Both the position numbers and the translations under genes were made by a program. From G963676335 sp963676335 (GTDB lineage: Bacteria > Pseudomonadota > Alphaproteobacteria > Rickettsiales > Rickettsiaceae), in NCBI GenBank assembly GCA_963676335.1, contig OY781057.1:434001-498000 (forward strand): 64,000 bases of DNA, written 5' to 3'. Shown in pieces: positions 55,797-63,786 of this stretch; position 1 is the first letter of the stretch; the number at the start of each line of letters is the position of its first letter. The notes below the pieces were generated by a model. That model made no database searches, had not been told where the DNA came from, and saw only the letters and a program-made list of their open reading frames with translations.

Positions 55797-55821
55797 AAGC
55801 ATTGTACACACAAGGGATATT

Positions 55822-56127
55822 ATGATATCAATTAATATGATGACGCCCGGGGAAATGCAAAAGGTAATAGCAAGTAGAGCGCGTGACCTTCGGCTTGAAC
55901 TCAATTTAAGTCAGCAGACGTTATCAGAAAAGTCTGGGGTTAGTTATGGCTCTTTAAAAAAGTTTGAGCGCACGGGGAAAATATCGTTGGAATCGTTGCT
56001 GAAGCTGGCCGTGATACTTGGGTGTATGGATGATTTTAAAGCGCTGTTTGCGCTTAAAAGCGCTGAAGAAGCCTTATCGCTTGATGATCTTCTCGAAAAT
56101 GGAAAAAGAAAAAGAGGTAGAAAATGA
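55822..56127 (+). CDS. hipB: HipB-like antitoxin, XRE-family regulator
   Basis: 101 residues. A helix-turn-helix spans residues ~17-70 (ARDLRLELNLSQQTLSEKSG then VSYGSLKKFERTGKISLESLLKLA). The basic tail KRKRGRK ends the protein. It would neutralise HipA and repress the operon. Its 3' end overlaps hipA by 4 bp, the usual antitoxin-first arrangement. An internal ATG (M6/M7) is an alternative start. Confidence 0.9.
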   Translation: MISINMMTPGEMQKVIASRARDLRLELNLSQQTLSEKSGVSYGSLKKFERTGKISLESLLKLAVILGCMDDFKALFALKSAEEALSLDDLLENGKRKRGRK

Positions 56128-57329
56128 GCTTCTCAAATCAAAATCTTGTTTATGTGTATTATCACGGCTCAGGGGCGAAGCAGCTCACAGGAAGGTTATT
56201 GCTTAAAAACAGGAAAATATTTTTTGAATATGATGCTGTTTTTATTAAAACGGGTCTTGAGTTATCGCCTTTCAAACTACCGCTTAAAGCAGGTGTTATA
56301 GAATCGAATGATCGCACCTTTGAGGGGCTGTTTGGCGTCTTTAACGATAGTTTGCCTGATGGTTGGGGGCGATTACTTCTAGACCGTAAATTGATGAATG
56401 CTGGACTTAATCCCGGGACCCTTTCACCTCTAGATCGTCTTTGTTTTGTTGGCATGCTTGGTATGGGGGCTTTGTCTTATGAGCCTGAAAATCCAAGCGC
56501 CATCTCTCATATCACCAATGACTTAGATGAAATTGATAGAGAAATACAAGCAACCTTAGATGAAAATGATGCTTATGTTGAGGATTTGCTGGTGTTAGGA
56601 GGATCTTCAGCTGGGGCTCGTCCTAAAGTATTGCTTAATATTGATGGCATGGATTGGCTGATTAAGTTTAGATCTCAGCTCGATCCCAAAGATATCAGCG
56701 CTATTGAATACGCCTATCACCTTATGGCAATTGATGCTGGTTTGATTGTACCTGAAGCAAAGCTTTTTCCATCTCGAAAGGGCTTAGGTTTTTTTGGTGT
56801 TAAGCGATTTGATAGAAATGGTGATAGCCGTATTCATATACATACAATTGCAGGTCTCTTACATGCCGATCACAGGGAGCCGTCCCTTGATTATGAAAGC
56901 ATCATGAAAGCAACACTGTATCTAACAAAAGATATCAGGCAGTGTGAAATACAGTTTAGGAATGGGGTTTTTAACGTCTTAAGTCATAATCGCGACGATC
57001 ATTCAAAGAACTTTTCATTTTTAATGGATGAAACCGGTAATTGGACTGTGTCTCCTGCTTACGATTTAACTTTTTCCTCAGGCCCTGCTGGTGAGCATTC
57101 GACGATGATTATGGGTGAAGGGAAAAATCCTACAAAAAACCATTTATTAAAACTGTCCGGTACTGTAGGCATCAAGCAAGATAAGGCATTAGAGATCATT
57201 GATCAGGTTTTAGCTGCCACCCAAAAATGGGATACTTTTGCAGGTAAAGTCGGCGTTTCTGCAGTACAAACCAAAAACATCGGAGAGGTGTTGCGTACAA
57301 TTCGTAAAAACTCCGGCATCTTCTCTTAA
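56124..57329 (+). CDS. hipA: HipA-like serine/threonine kinase toxin
   Basis: 401 residues. The N-terminal couple_hipA domain is followed by the kinase: VLGGSSAGARPKVLL (the P-loop region, with the autophosphorylation-site serines), WLIKFRS with the ATP-binding Lys, LSHNRDDHSKNFSFL with the catalytic Asp, and SPAYDLTFSSG with the metal-binding Asp. Classic HipA phosphorylates glutamyl-tRNA synthetase and arrests growth. All key residues are present and the frame is intact. It is oriented against the surrounding phage genes. Confidence 0.93.
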   Translation: MSFSNQNLVYVYYHGSGAKQLTGRLLLKNRKIFFEYDAVFIKTGLELSPFKLPLKAGVIESNDRTFEGLFGVFNDSLPDGWGRLLLDRKLMNAGLNPGTLSPLDRLCFVGMLGMGALSYEPENPSAISHITNDLDEIDREIQATLDENDAYVEDLLVLGGSSAGARPKVLLNIDGMDWLIKFRSQLDPKDISAIEYAYHLMAIDAGLIVPEAKLFPSRKGLGFFGVKRFDRNGDSRIHIHTIAGLLHADHREPSLDYESIMKATLYLTKDIRQCEIQFRNGVFNVLSHNRDDHSKNFSFLMDETGNWTVSPAYDLTFSSGPAGEHSTMIMGEGKNPTKNHLLKLSGTVGIKQDKALEIIDQVLAATQKWDTFAGKVGVSAVQTKNIGEVLRTIRKNSGIFS

Positions 57330-57514
57330 GTAAAACCAGGTGAAGAACATCCGGAGTATCTGTGCATATTCATACCACATTTAGTATTTTTGTCAAATTC
57401 TACCCCATAAATCTGCTTCTCATAACACGGGGTCTTGCTGATTTTGTCTGCCCTGAAGTAGCTTGCTGCATTTGCTTTTTCTCTATAGGCTGGCCGGGTG
57501 TTTTGTACCCCATC
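57330..57514 (-). pseudogene. C-terminal scrap of an unidentified minus-strand gene cut by the IS
   Basis: Reading from the IS edge at 57514, the minus strand runs GYKTPGQPIEKKQMQQATSG, then QTKSARPRVMRSRFMG, to a TAG at 57400-57402. The basic ending and the position upstream of gpW, relative to the phage gene direction, would suit a phage terminase C-terminus, but no diagnostic motif remains. 57330-57399 holds nothing I can support. Confidence 0.3.
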
Positions 57515-58884
57515 CAGGGCTTTTGCACGAAATTTTTGACAATAATAAATTTTCCAAGAAATTACAGATTTACTAAAATTTTATATAAGTTTTCAGTTCT
57601 AAATAACAAACAAACAGCTAAAACTTCTAGATTACAGGAGGAAAAGTTTAAAATTTAGGCAGGACTATAGAGCAAGCGTTTTAAAGACTCAAATTTTTCC
57701 GATTTAAATTAAAAGAGATACCAAATAATCATTATCCCAACCTGATCGTTTAAGCTTTATTTTTAAGCTTCTTTTGGAAGAGGGGTCATGAGATCTGACT
57801 ATATTCAATGCTATTCGTCTTAAAATGGCTAGGCTCCTTACACTTTTACATTCTCTCTTTTGATTATCATCTTCTTTTAGATGAACGTCTAATACCCAGT
57901 GTAATTTATTCTCTATCCCCCAATGATTACGAACATAGTTTGGCAATTGTTTATTAGAGTGCTTATGACTTGATAAATAATATCGCCATTCTACACTGGT
58001 TTTATGGGAAATATCGTTATTTTTAGAAAAAATTGTCTCAACTGCAACAACACTTTTTGCTCCAACACAACTTTCAACTTCTTGAAGAGAGCTAACGTCG
58101 TAACCAAAATAGCGACGGCATACAGATCTCCCATGCTCTTCTTCATAAATTTCATGAAGTTTATGAGTCCTTTCCTTCCTTTTTACTTGAGTATAAGCTT
58201 CAACTGCTTTATATAACTTTGGATGATTCGACTTTAATCCAAGAACATAGTCTCCTTTCTTTTCTTTAATAAGTTTAACAATAGATTTCTGGCAACCCGC
58301 AGCATCAATACTAACCGTATTCCCCTTTAAATCCAAGGATTCTAGCAATAAAGGAATTGCTGTTATCTCATTAGATTTGCTATTTACCTGTTTCTCAGCT
58401 AATGTTATCTGATTTTCATGACACCAAGCACTGACCGAATATAAACATTGGGAACCTGCCCCTTGCTTTCGCGCATAGCTTTGCCATCAATGGCTATTTG
58501 ATCACTGTTTTTACTCTTGTTAATTATATCTGCTGCATGAGCTCGTAACAAATGTTCAATATAATCAGGATCCAATAAGGTAAAAACCCTTCGAAACGTC
58601 CATTCGGATGGAGCTCTATTGCTTAAATCAACATATTGCGATAACCATTCCCTTTTTATTTCACAATAAACTTCTATGTCATTCCAACTTTCGCATCCAG
58701 ATAGCATCCCACATAATGTTACAAATACTATAGCACTAAGCTTATGCGTAACTTTCCCTCTCATCCTAGGATCAGGGATATCCTCAATCAACTCTAATAT
58801 ACTCATGATAAAACCTCCTAAATAAAAAATTTTATCCCTTTTTTATTTATTTTCTATAGCTAAAAATTTCGTGCAAAAGCCCTG
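57515..58884 (-). mobile_element. ISAs1-type insertion sequence, copy 2 (both ends present)
   Basis: Bounded by terminal inverted repeats: CAGGGCTTTTGCACGAAATT at 57515 and its complement ending at 58884. 1370 bp, the right size for the family. The flanks (CCCCATC and GGTTACA) show no target duplication, so either one flank was rearranged or the copy is old. It has the same orientation as copy 1, and both would bracket 51086-57514. Confidence 0.92.
57704..58806 (-). pseudogene. ISAs1-type transposase, copy 2, broken by a one-base deletion
   Basis: The N-terminal part (from 58806) runs to KGQVPNVYIRSVLGVMKIR and stops. The remaining ~215 residues continue in another frame from about 58400. 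Comparison with copy 1 shows one missing C: copy 1 has GGAACCTCGCCCC, copy 2 GGAACCTGCCCC near 58456. The C-terminal half holds the family's YYLSSHKHSNKQLPNYVRNHWGIENKLHWVLDV-type region (WGIENKLHWVLDVHLKEDD). Neither copy in this window encodes a full transposase. Confidence 0.92.
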
Positions 58885-59335
58885 GGTTACAAAGATATTG
58901 GCACCGCATGGTGGCTACTTGTGGGATGGCTTTAGGGCTGATGCGCCAGCAGACTGGAAAGTACTAGAGGAGAACGAAATCCTCGATGAACTTAAATCAA
59001 GAGAGCCAATCTTCCATCGTCCTAAAAAGTTTGGAAAAACAAAAGAAGATATTGAAAGGCAAATGTGTGATGAATTTTGGGAAGTTGGCGCATCAGATAA
59101 TGTTTATACAAAACAGAGCGTCGTAGAAACTCTGCTGGAGTGCTATCAGAATCCAGATTATCAAGATATTTTGTAAGCAAAGGACTTTGCGATCACCAAA
59201 ATTGCACCGGATAATTATTTACTTACCTACATTCTTATCCCTTTAAAAGAACGCTATCCGCAGGCGGTATTTAAAGAGATCAGGTGTGATAATGATCTGA
59301 ACAAATTAAAAAACGAATTGACGGGTAAATTATGA
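58885..59335 (+). pseudogene. DUF4440/NTF2-like family gene, 5'-truncated with an in-frame stop
   Basis: The frame enters from the IS edge and reads ILDELKSREPIFHRPKKFGK, MCDEFWEVGASDNVYTKQSV, as in DUF4440 proteins (REPxFH, FWEVGASG). It stops at TAA 59174-59176, then continues in the same frame as AKDFAITKIAPDNYLLTYIL, the next family segment. The last ~30 codons no longer resemble the family. The final TGA overlaps the next ATG. Confidence 0.65.
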
Positions 59336-59862
59336 ACAAAATAATCCTCTACATCGCAACTTCGCTTGATAGCTTTATCGCAGATACTAATGGTGGCGTG
59401 GATTGGCTCCCGCACCCAAAGGACGACTCTGAATTAGAAGCCGTCGGTTATAAAAATTTAATGTCCCGTATCGATATAATTTTAATGGGAAGCCGAAGCT
59501 ACAAACAAATTTTAGGTTTTGGTGAATGGGGTTGGCCAGATAAACACACTTATGTTTTCACCTCGGGGCAACTTGAAATTGATAAACCCTACATCAGTAT
59601 TACGCACGATAGCCCACTTGAGTTTATGGCCAATTTCAAAGACCGCAAATCAGATAAAGATATCTGGTTACTAGGCGGTGCAGAGCTTGCTAAAAGTTTT
59701 GCTCAAGAAGACTTGATTGATGAAATCATTCTTACAATTGTGCCGAGAGTCTTAGGAACCGGTATCTGCTTAGGTTTAAGTTTTGAAAATTTTGATTTAA
59801 CAACTGAAAAATCTCTGACGGATGGGATGGTTCAAAAAATTTATTTGCGGAAAGATCTATGA
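59332..59862 (+). CDS. Dihydrofolate reductase / RibD C-terminal family protein
   Basis: 176 residues: KIILYIATSLDSFIADTNGGVDWL, IDIILMGSRSYKQILGFGEW, DIWLLGGAELAKSF and IDEIILTIVPRVLGTG are the RibD_C/YwjB-type signatures. These proteins bind NADPH, and some reduce pteridines; most are of unknown substrate. It is not a canonical FolA. Start and stop overlap both neighbours by ATGA, placing it in a coupled operon. The frame is intact. Confidence 0.88.
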   Translation: MNKIILYIATSLDSFIADTNGGVDWLPHPKDDSELEAVGYKNLMSRIDIILMGSRSYKQILGFGEWGWPDKHTYVFTSGQLEIDKPYISITHDSPLEFMANFKDRKSDKDIWLLGGAELAKSFAQEDLIDEIILTIVPRVLGTGICLGLSFENFDLTTEKSLTDGMVQKIYLRKDL

Positions 59863-60449
59863 AAATTAAATTTGAAAAAGTAACAGGAGCTCATTTAGAC
59901 ACTATTTTTAAATGGCTTGTCGAGCTACATATTATAGAGTTCTGGGATAATACCCAAGCACATAAAGATGACATCGTAAATTTTGTTGAAGGGCGAAAAA
60001 CACCATCGTCTTATTCTGGTGGCGAGTACGTTTATTGGATTGCATATCTTGAAGATGAACCTTTTGGAATGTTGATGATTATTCAAGAAACACATAAAGA
60101 AGATATAGGCGAAGAAAAACTTAAAAGGCTTTCAAAAACAGGTCATACCTACGGCCTCGATTACATGATCGGCAATTCTAAATTTTTTGGCAAGGGTTAC
60201 GGATCTCAAACATTATCTGACTTTATCGATTTTTTCAGAGAATGTTTTGACCCCAAAGCAGATACATTCATAATCGACCCTGCTTGCGATAACCCCAAAG
60301 CAAAGCATGTTTATATGAAGGCCGGTTTCAAACATGTGTGTGATTTCATGATGGAAGGTGATGTAAGTGGTGCAGGCAAAGTACATCACCTACTACTTAG
60401 AAAATTTGAATCGACGGTTTCGATTATTCAAGCAACGATGGATGATTAA
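59859..60449 (+). CDS. GNAT acetyltransferase, aminoglycoside 6'-N-acetyltransferase-like
   Basis: 196 residues in the Acetyltransf_8/AAC(6')-related group. YVYWIAYLEDEPFGMLMI is the core strand, YGLDYMIGNSKFFGKGYGSQ the acetyl-CoA loop, and DPACDNPKAKHVYMKAGFKHV the C-terminal motif (D/NPxNxxAxxxYxKxGF). Substrate unknown; aminoglycosides or polyamines are plausible. Frame intact. Confidence 0.82.
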   Translation: MKIKFEKVTGAHLDTIFKWLVELHIIEFWDNTQAHKDDIVNFVEGRKTPSSYSGGEYVYWIAYLEDEPFGMLMIIQETHKEDIGEEKLKRLSKTGHTYGLDYMIGNSKFFGKGYGSQTLSDFIDFFRECFDPKADTFIIDPACDNPKAKHVYMKAGFKHVCDFMMEGDVSGAGKVHHLLLRKFESTVSIIQATMDD

Positions 60450-60489
60450 ATTTACAGATAACATCTGAGTGGTTTGTAGGAGGCATTGT

Positions 60490-60924
60490 ATGATCAACGG
60501 CATTAATCATATCAACATAGCTGTTTCAGATATTGAAAGATCATTTTTGTTCTACAAAGATATTTTGGGATTTAAGCCATTATGCAAATCTGCAGGTAGC
60601 GCTTATTTTTTAGCTGGCAATCTTGATGATCCTGGATGTTTGTGGTTTTCTTTAGATCTTGATCGTAGTTCCCTGCGAAGGCCATCGTCGTGTAACACAC
60701 ATTTTGCATTTAGTGTCGATGATAAGGATTTTGAAGCTTTGAGTCAGCGCATAACTCAGTCAGGGGCTAAAGTCTTTAAGGATAATACGTCTCCTGGAAA
60801 GTCACTTTACTTTTTAGACCCTGATGATCATAAGCTTGAAATTCATGTGGGTAATTGGAAATCTAGAATAGATGCTAAAAAAGCCAACCCTGGCAACTGG
60901 AAAAATGTGGAGGAGTTCGTATGA
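60490..60924 (+). CDS. FosA-like glyoxalase-fold protein
   Basis: 144 residues from the ATG at 60490, preceded by AGGAGG; an earlier in-frame ATG at 60469 is less likely. INGINHINIAVSDIERSFLF starts the vicinal-oxygen-chelate fold. The metal ligands match FosA: H in GINHINIAV, H in NTHFAFSV, E in HKLEIHVG. SPGKSLYFLDPDDHKLEIHV is the C-terminal FosA signature, although the potassium loop reads SPGKS rather than SEGDS. FosA adds glutathione to fosfomycin. Activity here is untested. The 3' end overlaps the next gene by 4 bp. Confidence 0.82.
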   Translation: MINGINHINIAVSDIERSFLFYKDILGFKPLCKSAGSAYFLAGNLDDPGCLWFSLDLDRSSLRRPSSCNTHFAFSVDDKDFEALSQRITQSGAKVFKDNTSPGKSLYFLDPDDHKLEIHVGNWKSRIDAKKANPGNWKNVEEFV

Positions 60925-61388
60925 TCAAAATCGACCTTTTAAAAAACCACCCTAATGCCATACCGGCGCTCGCTAATATTTGGCATGAAGTTTTAGGAAA
61001 AATTTGGTTTCCAGAACTTACAATCCAAGAGATAGAGTCATTGACATATGACGAGCTGGGTCATCCAAATGAAACAATTTCATTCGTTGCGTTGTGTGAT
61101 GAAATTCCAGTAGGATTTTGCGCATTTAAACTTAAGGAGAAGTTTCGTTCCGATTTAGGACCATGGCTTGCAGATGTAGTAGTAGCACCTAAACATCAAA
61201 AACAGGGGATCGGAAAAATACTGGTTGATGTCGCAGTTAGATAAGCAAAAAAGCTTGGCTTTAAAAAACTATACTTGTTTGCTTTTGATCCAACGATACC
61301 TGAATACTACAAGCGCCTTGGATGGAGCCAAATATGTATGGATGAATTTAAATACCATCCTGTAACCGTTATGGAGGTGGCGTTATGA
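60921..61388 (+). pseudogene. GNAT acetyltransferase with a premature stop
   Basis: Residues 1-107 are a GNAT N-terminal half (WLADVVVAPKHQKQGIGKIL is the acetyl-CoA motif), ended by TAA at 61242-61244. The same frame then continues AKKLGFKKLYLFAFDPTIPE and YYKRLGW, the family's C-terminal motif, to a TGA overlapping the next ATG. One substitution (likely GAA to TAA) broke it, and nothing downstream has decayed yet. Confidence 0.85.
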
Positions 61389-62269
61389 ACGACAAATCGA
61401 TTATGCCAACCCTTGATCTTGCACGTAATCTCATAGCGGAGCAATTTTCAGAATTCAGTGATTTACCTATAACCGATGTTGAAAAACAATGCCATGATAA
61501 CCGTACCTATAGGCTAGGCGATGACATGCTTATTCGTATGCCAACCGCAGCAGGTTACGCTTTAAAAGTACCAAAAGAGCAAGAGCTGCTGCCGCAATTA
61601 GCAAAACGTTTAAGCATTCGTATCCCGGCTCCGATTAAAATAGGCAAACCTTCAGCAGATTATCCATATCCATTTTCTATATACAAATGGTTACCTGGAA
61701 AAAGCATCAACCTACTGACGTTGACCGATCAAAAAAAGGAACAACTTGCCTTTGATCTCGCCAAATTTTTAAAAGAGCTACAAGCGATTACCGACATTGA
61801 AGGTCCTGAGCCTGGTCAACACAACTGGTGGCGCGGTGATCATATCAGCATTTACGATAAAGGCGCCAGAGAGCAAATTGCAGAGCTGGCTGAGATTATA
61901 GACGCAGGGCAAGCTCTTGCTTTATGGGATAAGGCGTGTGCGACGAGATGGAATAAGGCGCCCATATGGATTCATGGAGATTTTGCGATTGGCAATATGC
62001 TTATGGAGGGCGACAAACTATCTGCAGTCATTGATTTTGGAGGCGCTGCAGTTGGTGATCCCGCCTGCGATTTAGTAATTGCATGGACTTATTTATCAGG
62101 CAAAGCTCGTGAGGTTTTTATATCAAAAATGGATATGGATGATGATACATGGCTCCGTGCACGCGCTTGGGCTCTTTGGAAGGCGACGTTTGAGCTATGC
62201 CAAATTGCAGATAAAAGCAGCCCGGAAGCTGACTTACAGAAACGAATTATTGATGAGGTTGTGGAGTGA
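61385..62269 (+). CDS. Aminoglycoside/macrolide phosphotransferase-like kinase (APH family)
   Basis: 294 residues with a eukaryotic-kinase-like fold: HDNRTYRLGDDMLIRMPTAAGY and ALKVPKEQELLPQL in the N-lobe, the catalytic loop WIHGDFAIGNMLM (HGDxxxxN) and the metal Asp in AVIDFGGAAVGDPACDL. PTAAGYA..VPKEQ is characteristic of the APH(3')/APH(2'')-related chromosomal group. All active-site residues remain. Substrate unknown. ATG overlaps the preceding TGA. Confidence 0.88.
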   Translation: MNDKSIMPTLDLARNLIAEQFSEFSDLPITDVEKQCHDNRTYRLGDDMLIRMPTAAGYALKVPKEQELLPQLAKRLSIRIPAPIKIGKPSADYPYPFSIYKWLPGKSINLLTLTDQKKEQLAFDLAKFLKELQAITDIEGPEPGQHNWWRGDHISIYDKGAREQIAELAEIIDAGQALALWDKACATRWNKAPIWIHGDFAIGNMLMEGDKLSAVIDFGGAAVGDPACDLVIAWTYLSGKAREVFISKMDMDDDTWLRARAWALWKATFELCQIADKSSPEADLQKRIIDEVVE

Positions 62270-62895
62270 GTAATAACAAGATTAAGGCTATTATTTTTGA
62301 TGTCGATGGAGTGGTATTTAACACTCACGATGAAAGCGGAAATTATTTATGGAGCCAGAATGTCAAAGAAGATCTTGGTCTGATATCAAAGCATTTCTCC
62401 GTTATTTTTTCAGAAAAATAGGAGAGCATCATCATTCGGGGCAAAATTAAACTGGATGCGCATCTTCATGCTATTTTCCAAGAAAAATTATTTAAAGATT
62501 TGGGTATAACACCAGAGCAATATATTCAGTATTGGTTAACTCAGGATTATCACCTTAATCAGGAGATATTAGACTCAGTAAAAAGTTTGAAAATCCCATG
62601 TTATCTCGGTACGAACCAAGAAGCTTTGCGCACAAAACATATTCTGGATACGGTTGGCTCTTATTTCAAAGAATATTTTGCATCTTATAAAATTGGATTT
62701 ATTAAACCGGAACAAGGATTTTTTCAGCATATTCAAAAGGCGCTATCGTTACTTCCGCATGAGCTTTTGTTGATTTATGACACAAAAAATAACACCCTCG
62801 GCGCACAAGATTGCGGTTGGCATGTTTATCATTACCAAAATGATATTGAGGTGCTTATGGATTTTTTTAAAAAATATGAGGTGATGAGTGGATAA
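62266..62895 (+). pseudogene. HAD-superfamily hydrolase with an in-frame TAG
   Basis: From a GTG that overlaps the kinase stop: MSNNKIKAIIFDVDGVVFNT holds the HAD motif I DxDxV. TAG at 62419-62421 interrupts it, in place of a residue that is often aromatic in this group (TGG to TAG is the simplest origin). The frame then continues to 62895 with the motif II region CYLGTNQE, the motif III Lys in GFIKPEQGFF and motif IV LLIYDTKNN. A restart at 62500 would lack the nucleophile. Confidence 0.82.
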
Positions 62896-63400
62896 ACACA
62901 TTAATAAGAAAACTTTAGATACCTATCTCAGCCTTTGTACAGAGGTTTATGAATTAAGCAAGCCCCCCCTGAAGATGCTTATGCTTTTTATCGTGATTAT
63001 GCCATGAATGCCAATGGTCCTATCTTAGAGCCGATGTGTGGCACAGGTCGGTTTTTACTCCCATTAATTGAAGATGGATTTGATGTGCATGGCTTTGACG
63101 CAAGCGACCATATGCTCGGAGTCTTGCATGCTAAAGCAAAGCCAAAAAATCTAAAACCTACGGTATAGAAAGGTTTTATTGAAGATTTAAATCGACCAGA
63201 AAAATACAATTTGATTTTTATTCCCAGTGGGTCTTTCTGTTTAATCATCGACCCTATGCAGGTAGAGAAGTCACTTAAAGCCATTGATGATCACTTAAGT
63301 GACGATGGTATTTTCTTATTTGAAGCCGAAACTTTAAACGCTGTTCCTCAAGTAGGTATATGGCGTGGTTCGTTATGGCCTAAACCAAATGGCCAAAAAA
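62888..63400 (+). pseudogene. SAM-dependent methyltransferase, frameshifted, stopped and 3'-truncated
   Basis: From the GTG at 62888 the frame holds LDTYLSLCTEVYELSKP, then shifts at a run of seven C (62963-62969). The continuing frame gives EDAYAFYRDYAMNANGPILE, PMCGTGRFLLPLIEDGFDVHGFD-type SAM-binding motif I (EPMCGTGRF), then TAG at 63166-63168, then FIEDLNRPEKYNLIFIPSGS and GIWRGSLWPKPNGQKI. After that, homology to methyltransferases ends at the junction near 63395. Confidence 0.78.
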
Positions 63401-63733
63401 TTATTCAGAGAAGCCTTTGGTTTTGGATACGGTGACCCAAAGGAAGTACCAGAAGAAGAATTTCGCTTTGACCTTGCGATTACCGTTCCGTAAACACTAA
63501 AGCTTGAGGGTGAAGTGATAGAAAAACATCTTCCTGCAGGTAGATATGCTGTTATTTCCCACAAAGGGTCACGTGGAGCCATTAGCGAAAAAATTTACTG
63601 GCTATATCGAGATTGGTTGCCCCAGTCTGGCGAAGAGTTAGGGGATTTGCCTTGCATATTTTGTTACTACAATTTTGATCATGAAGTGGCTGAAACAGAA
63701 TTGATCACGGAAGTGTGGTTGCTTTTTAAGTAG
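63389..63733 (+). pseudogene. GyrI/AraC effector-binding-like domain remnant with an in-frame stop
   Basis: This frame reads AKKLFREAFGFGYGDPKEVP and EEEFRFDLAITVP, then TAA at 63491-63493, then EGEVIEKHLPAGRYAVISHK and IYWLYRDWLPQSGEELGDLP to FK. These are the consecutive motifs of the GyrI-like/AraC_E_bind ligand-binding domain. It has no DNA-binding domain in front; the 5' end abuts the truncated methyltransferase, suggesting a deletion that fused two genes. Confidence 0.72.
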
Positions 63734-63786
63734 TATGAGTATTGGGGGATAATCTTGTCCCTCAATCATTAAATGGCCGCAGAACA

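Noticed and set aside
57362..57658. Open frame of 98 codons on the plus strand
   Set aside because: It crosses the left end of the ISAs1 copy 2 and shows no protein-like pattern; the minus strand is the likelier coding one here.
58885..63733. Stop-codon reassignment or readthrough as an explanation for the in-frame stops
   Set aside because: Both TAA and TAG are involved, they coincide with frameshifts and truncations, and core genes in the same window use both as normal stops.
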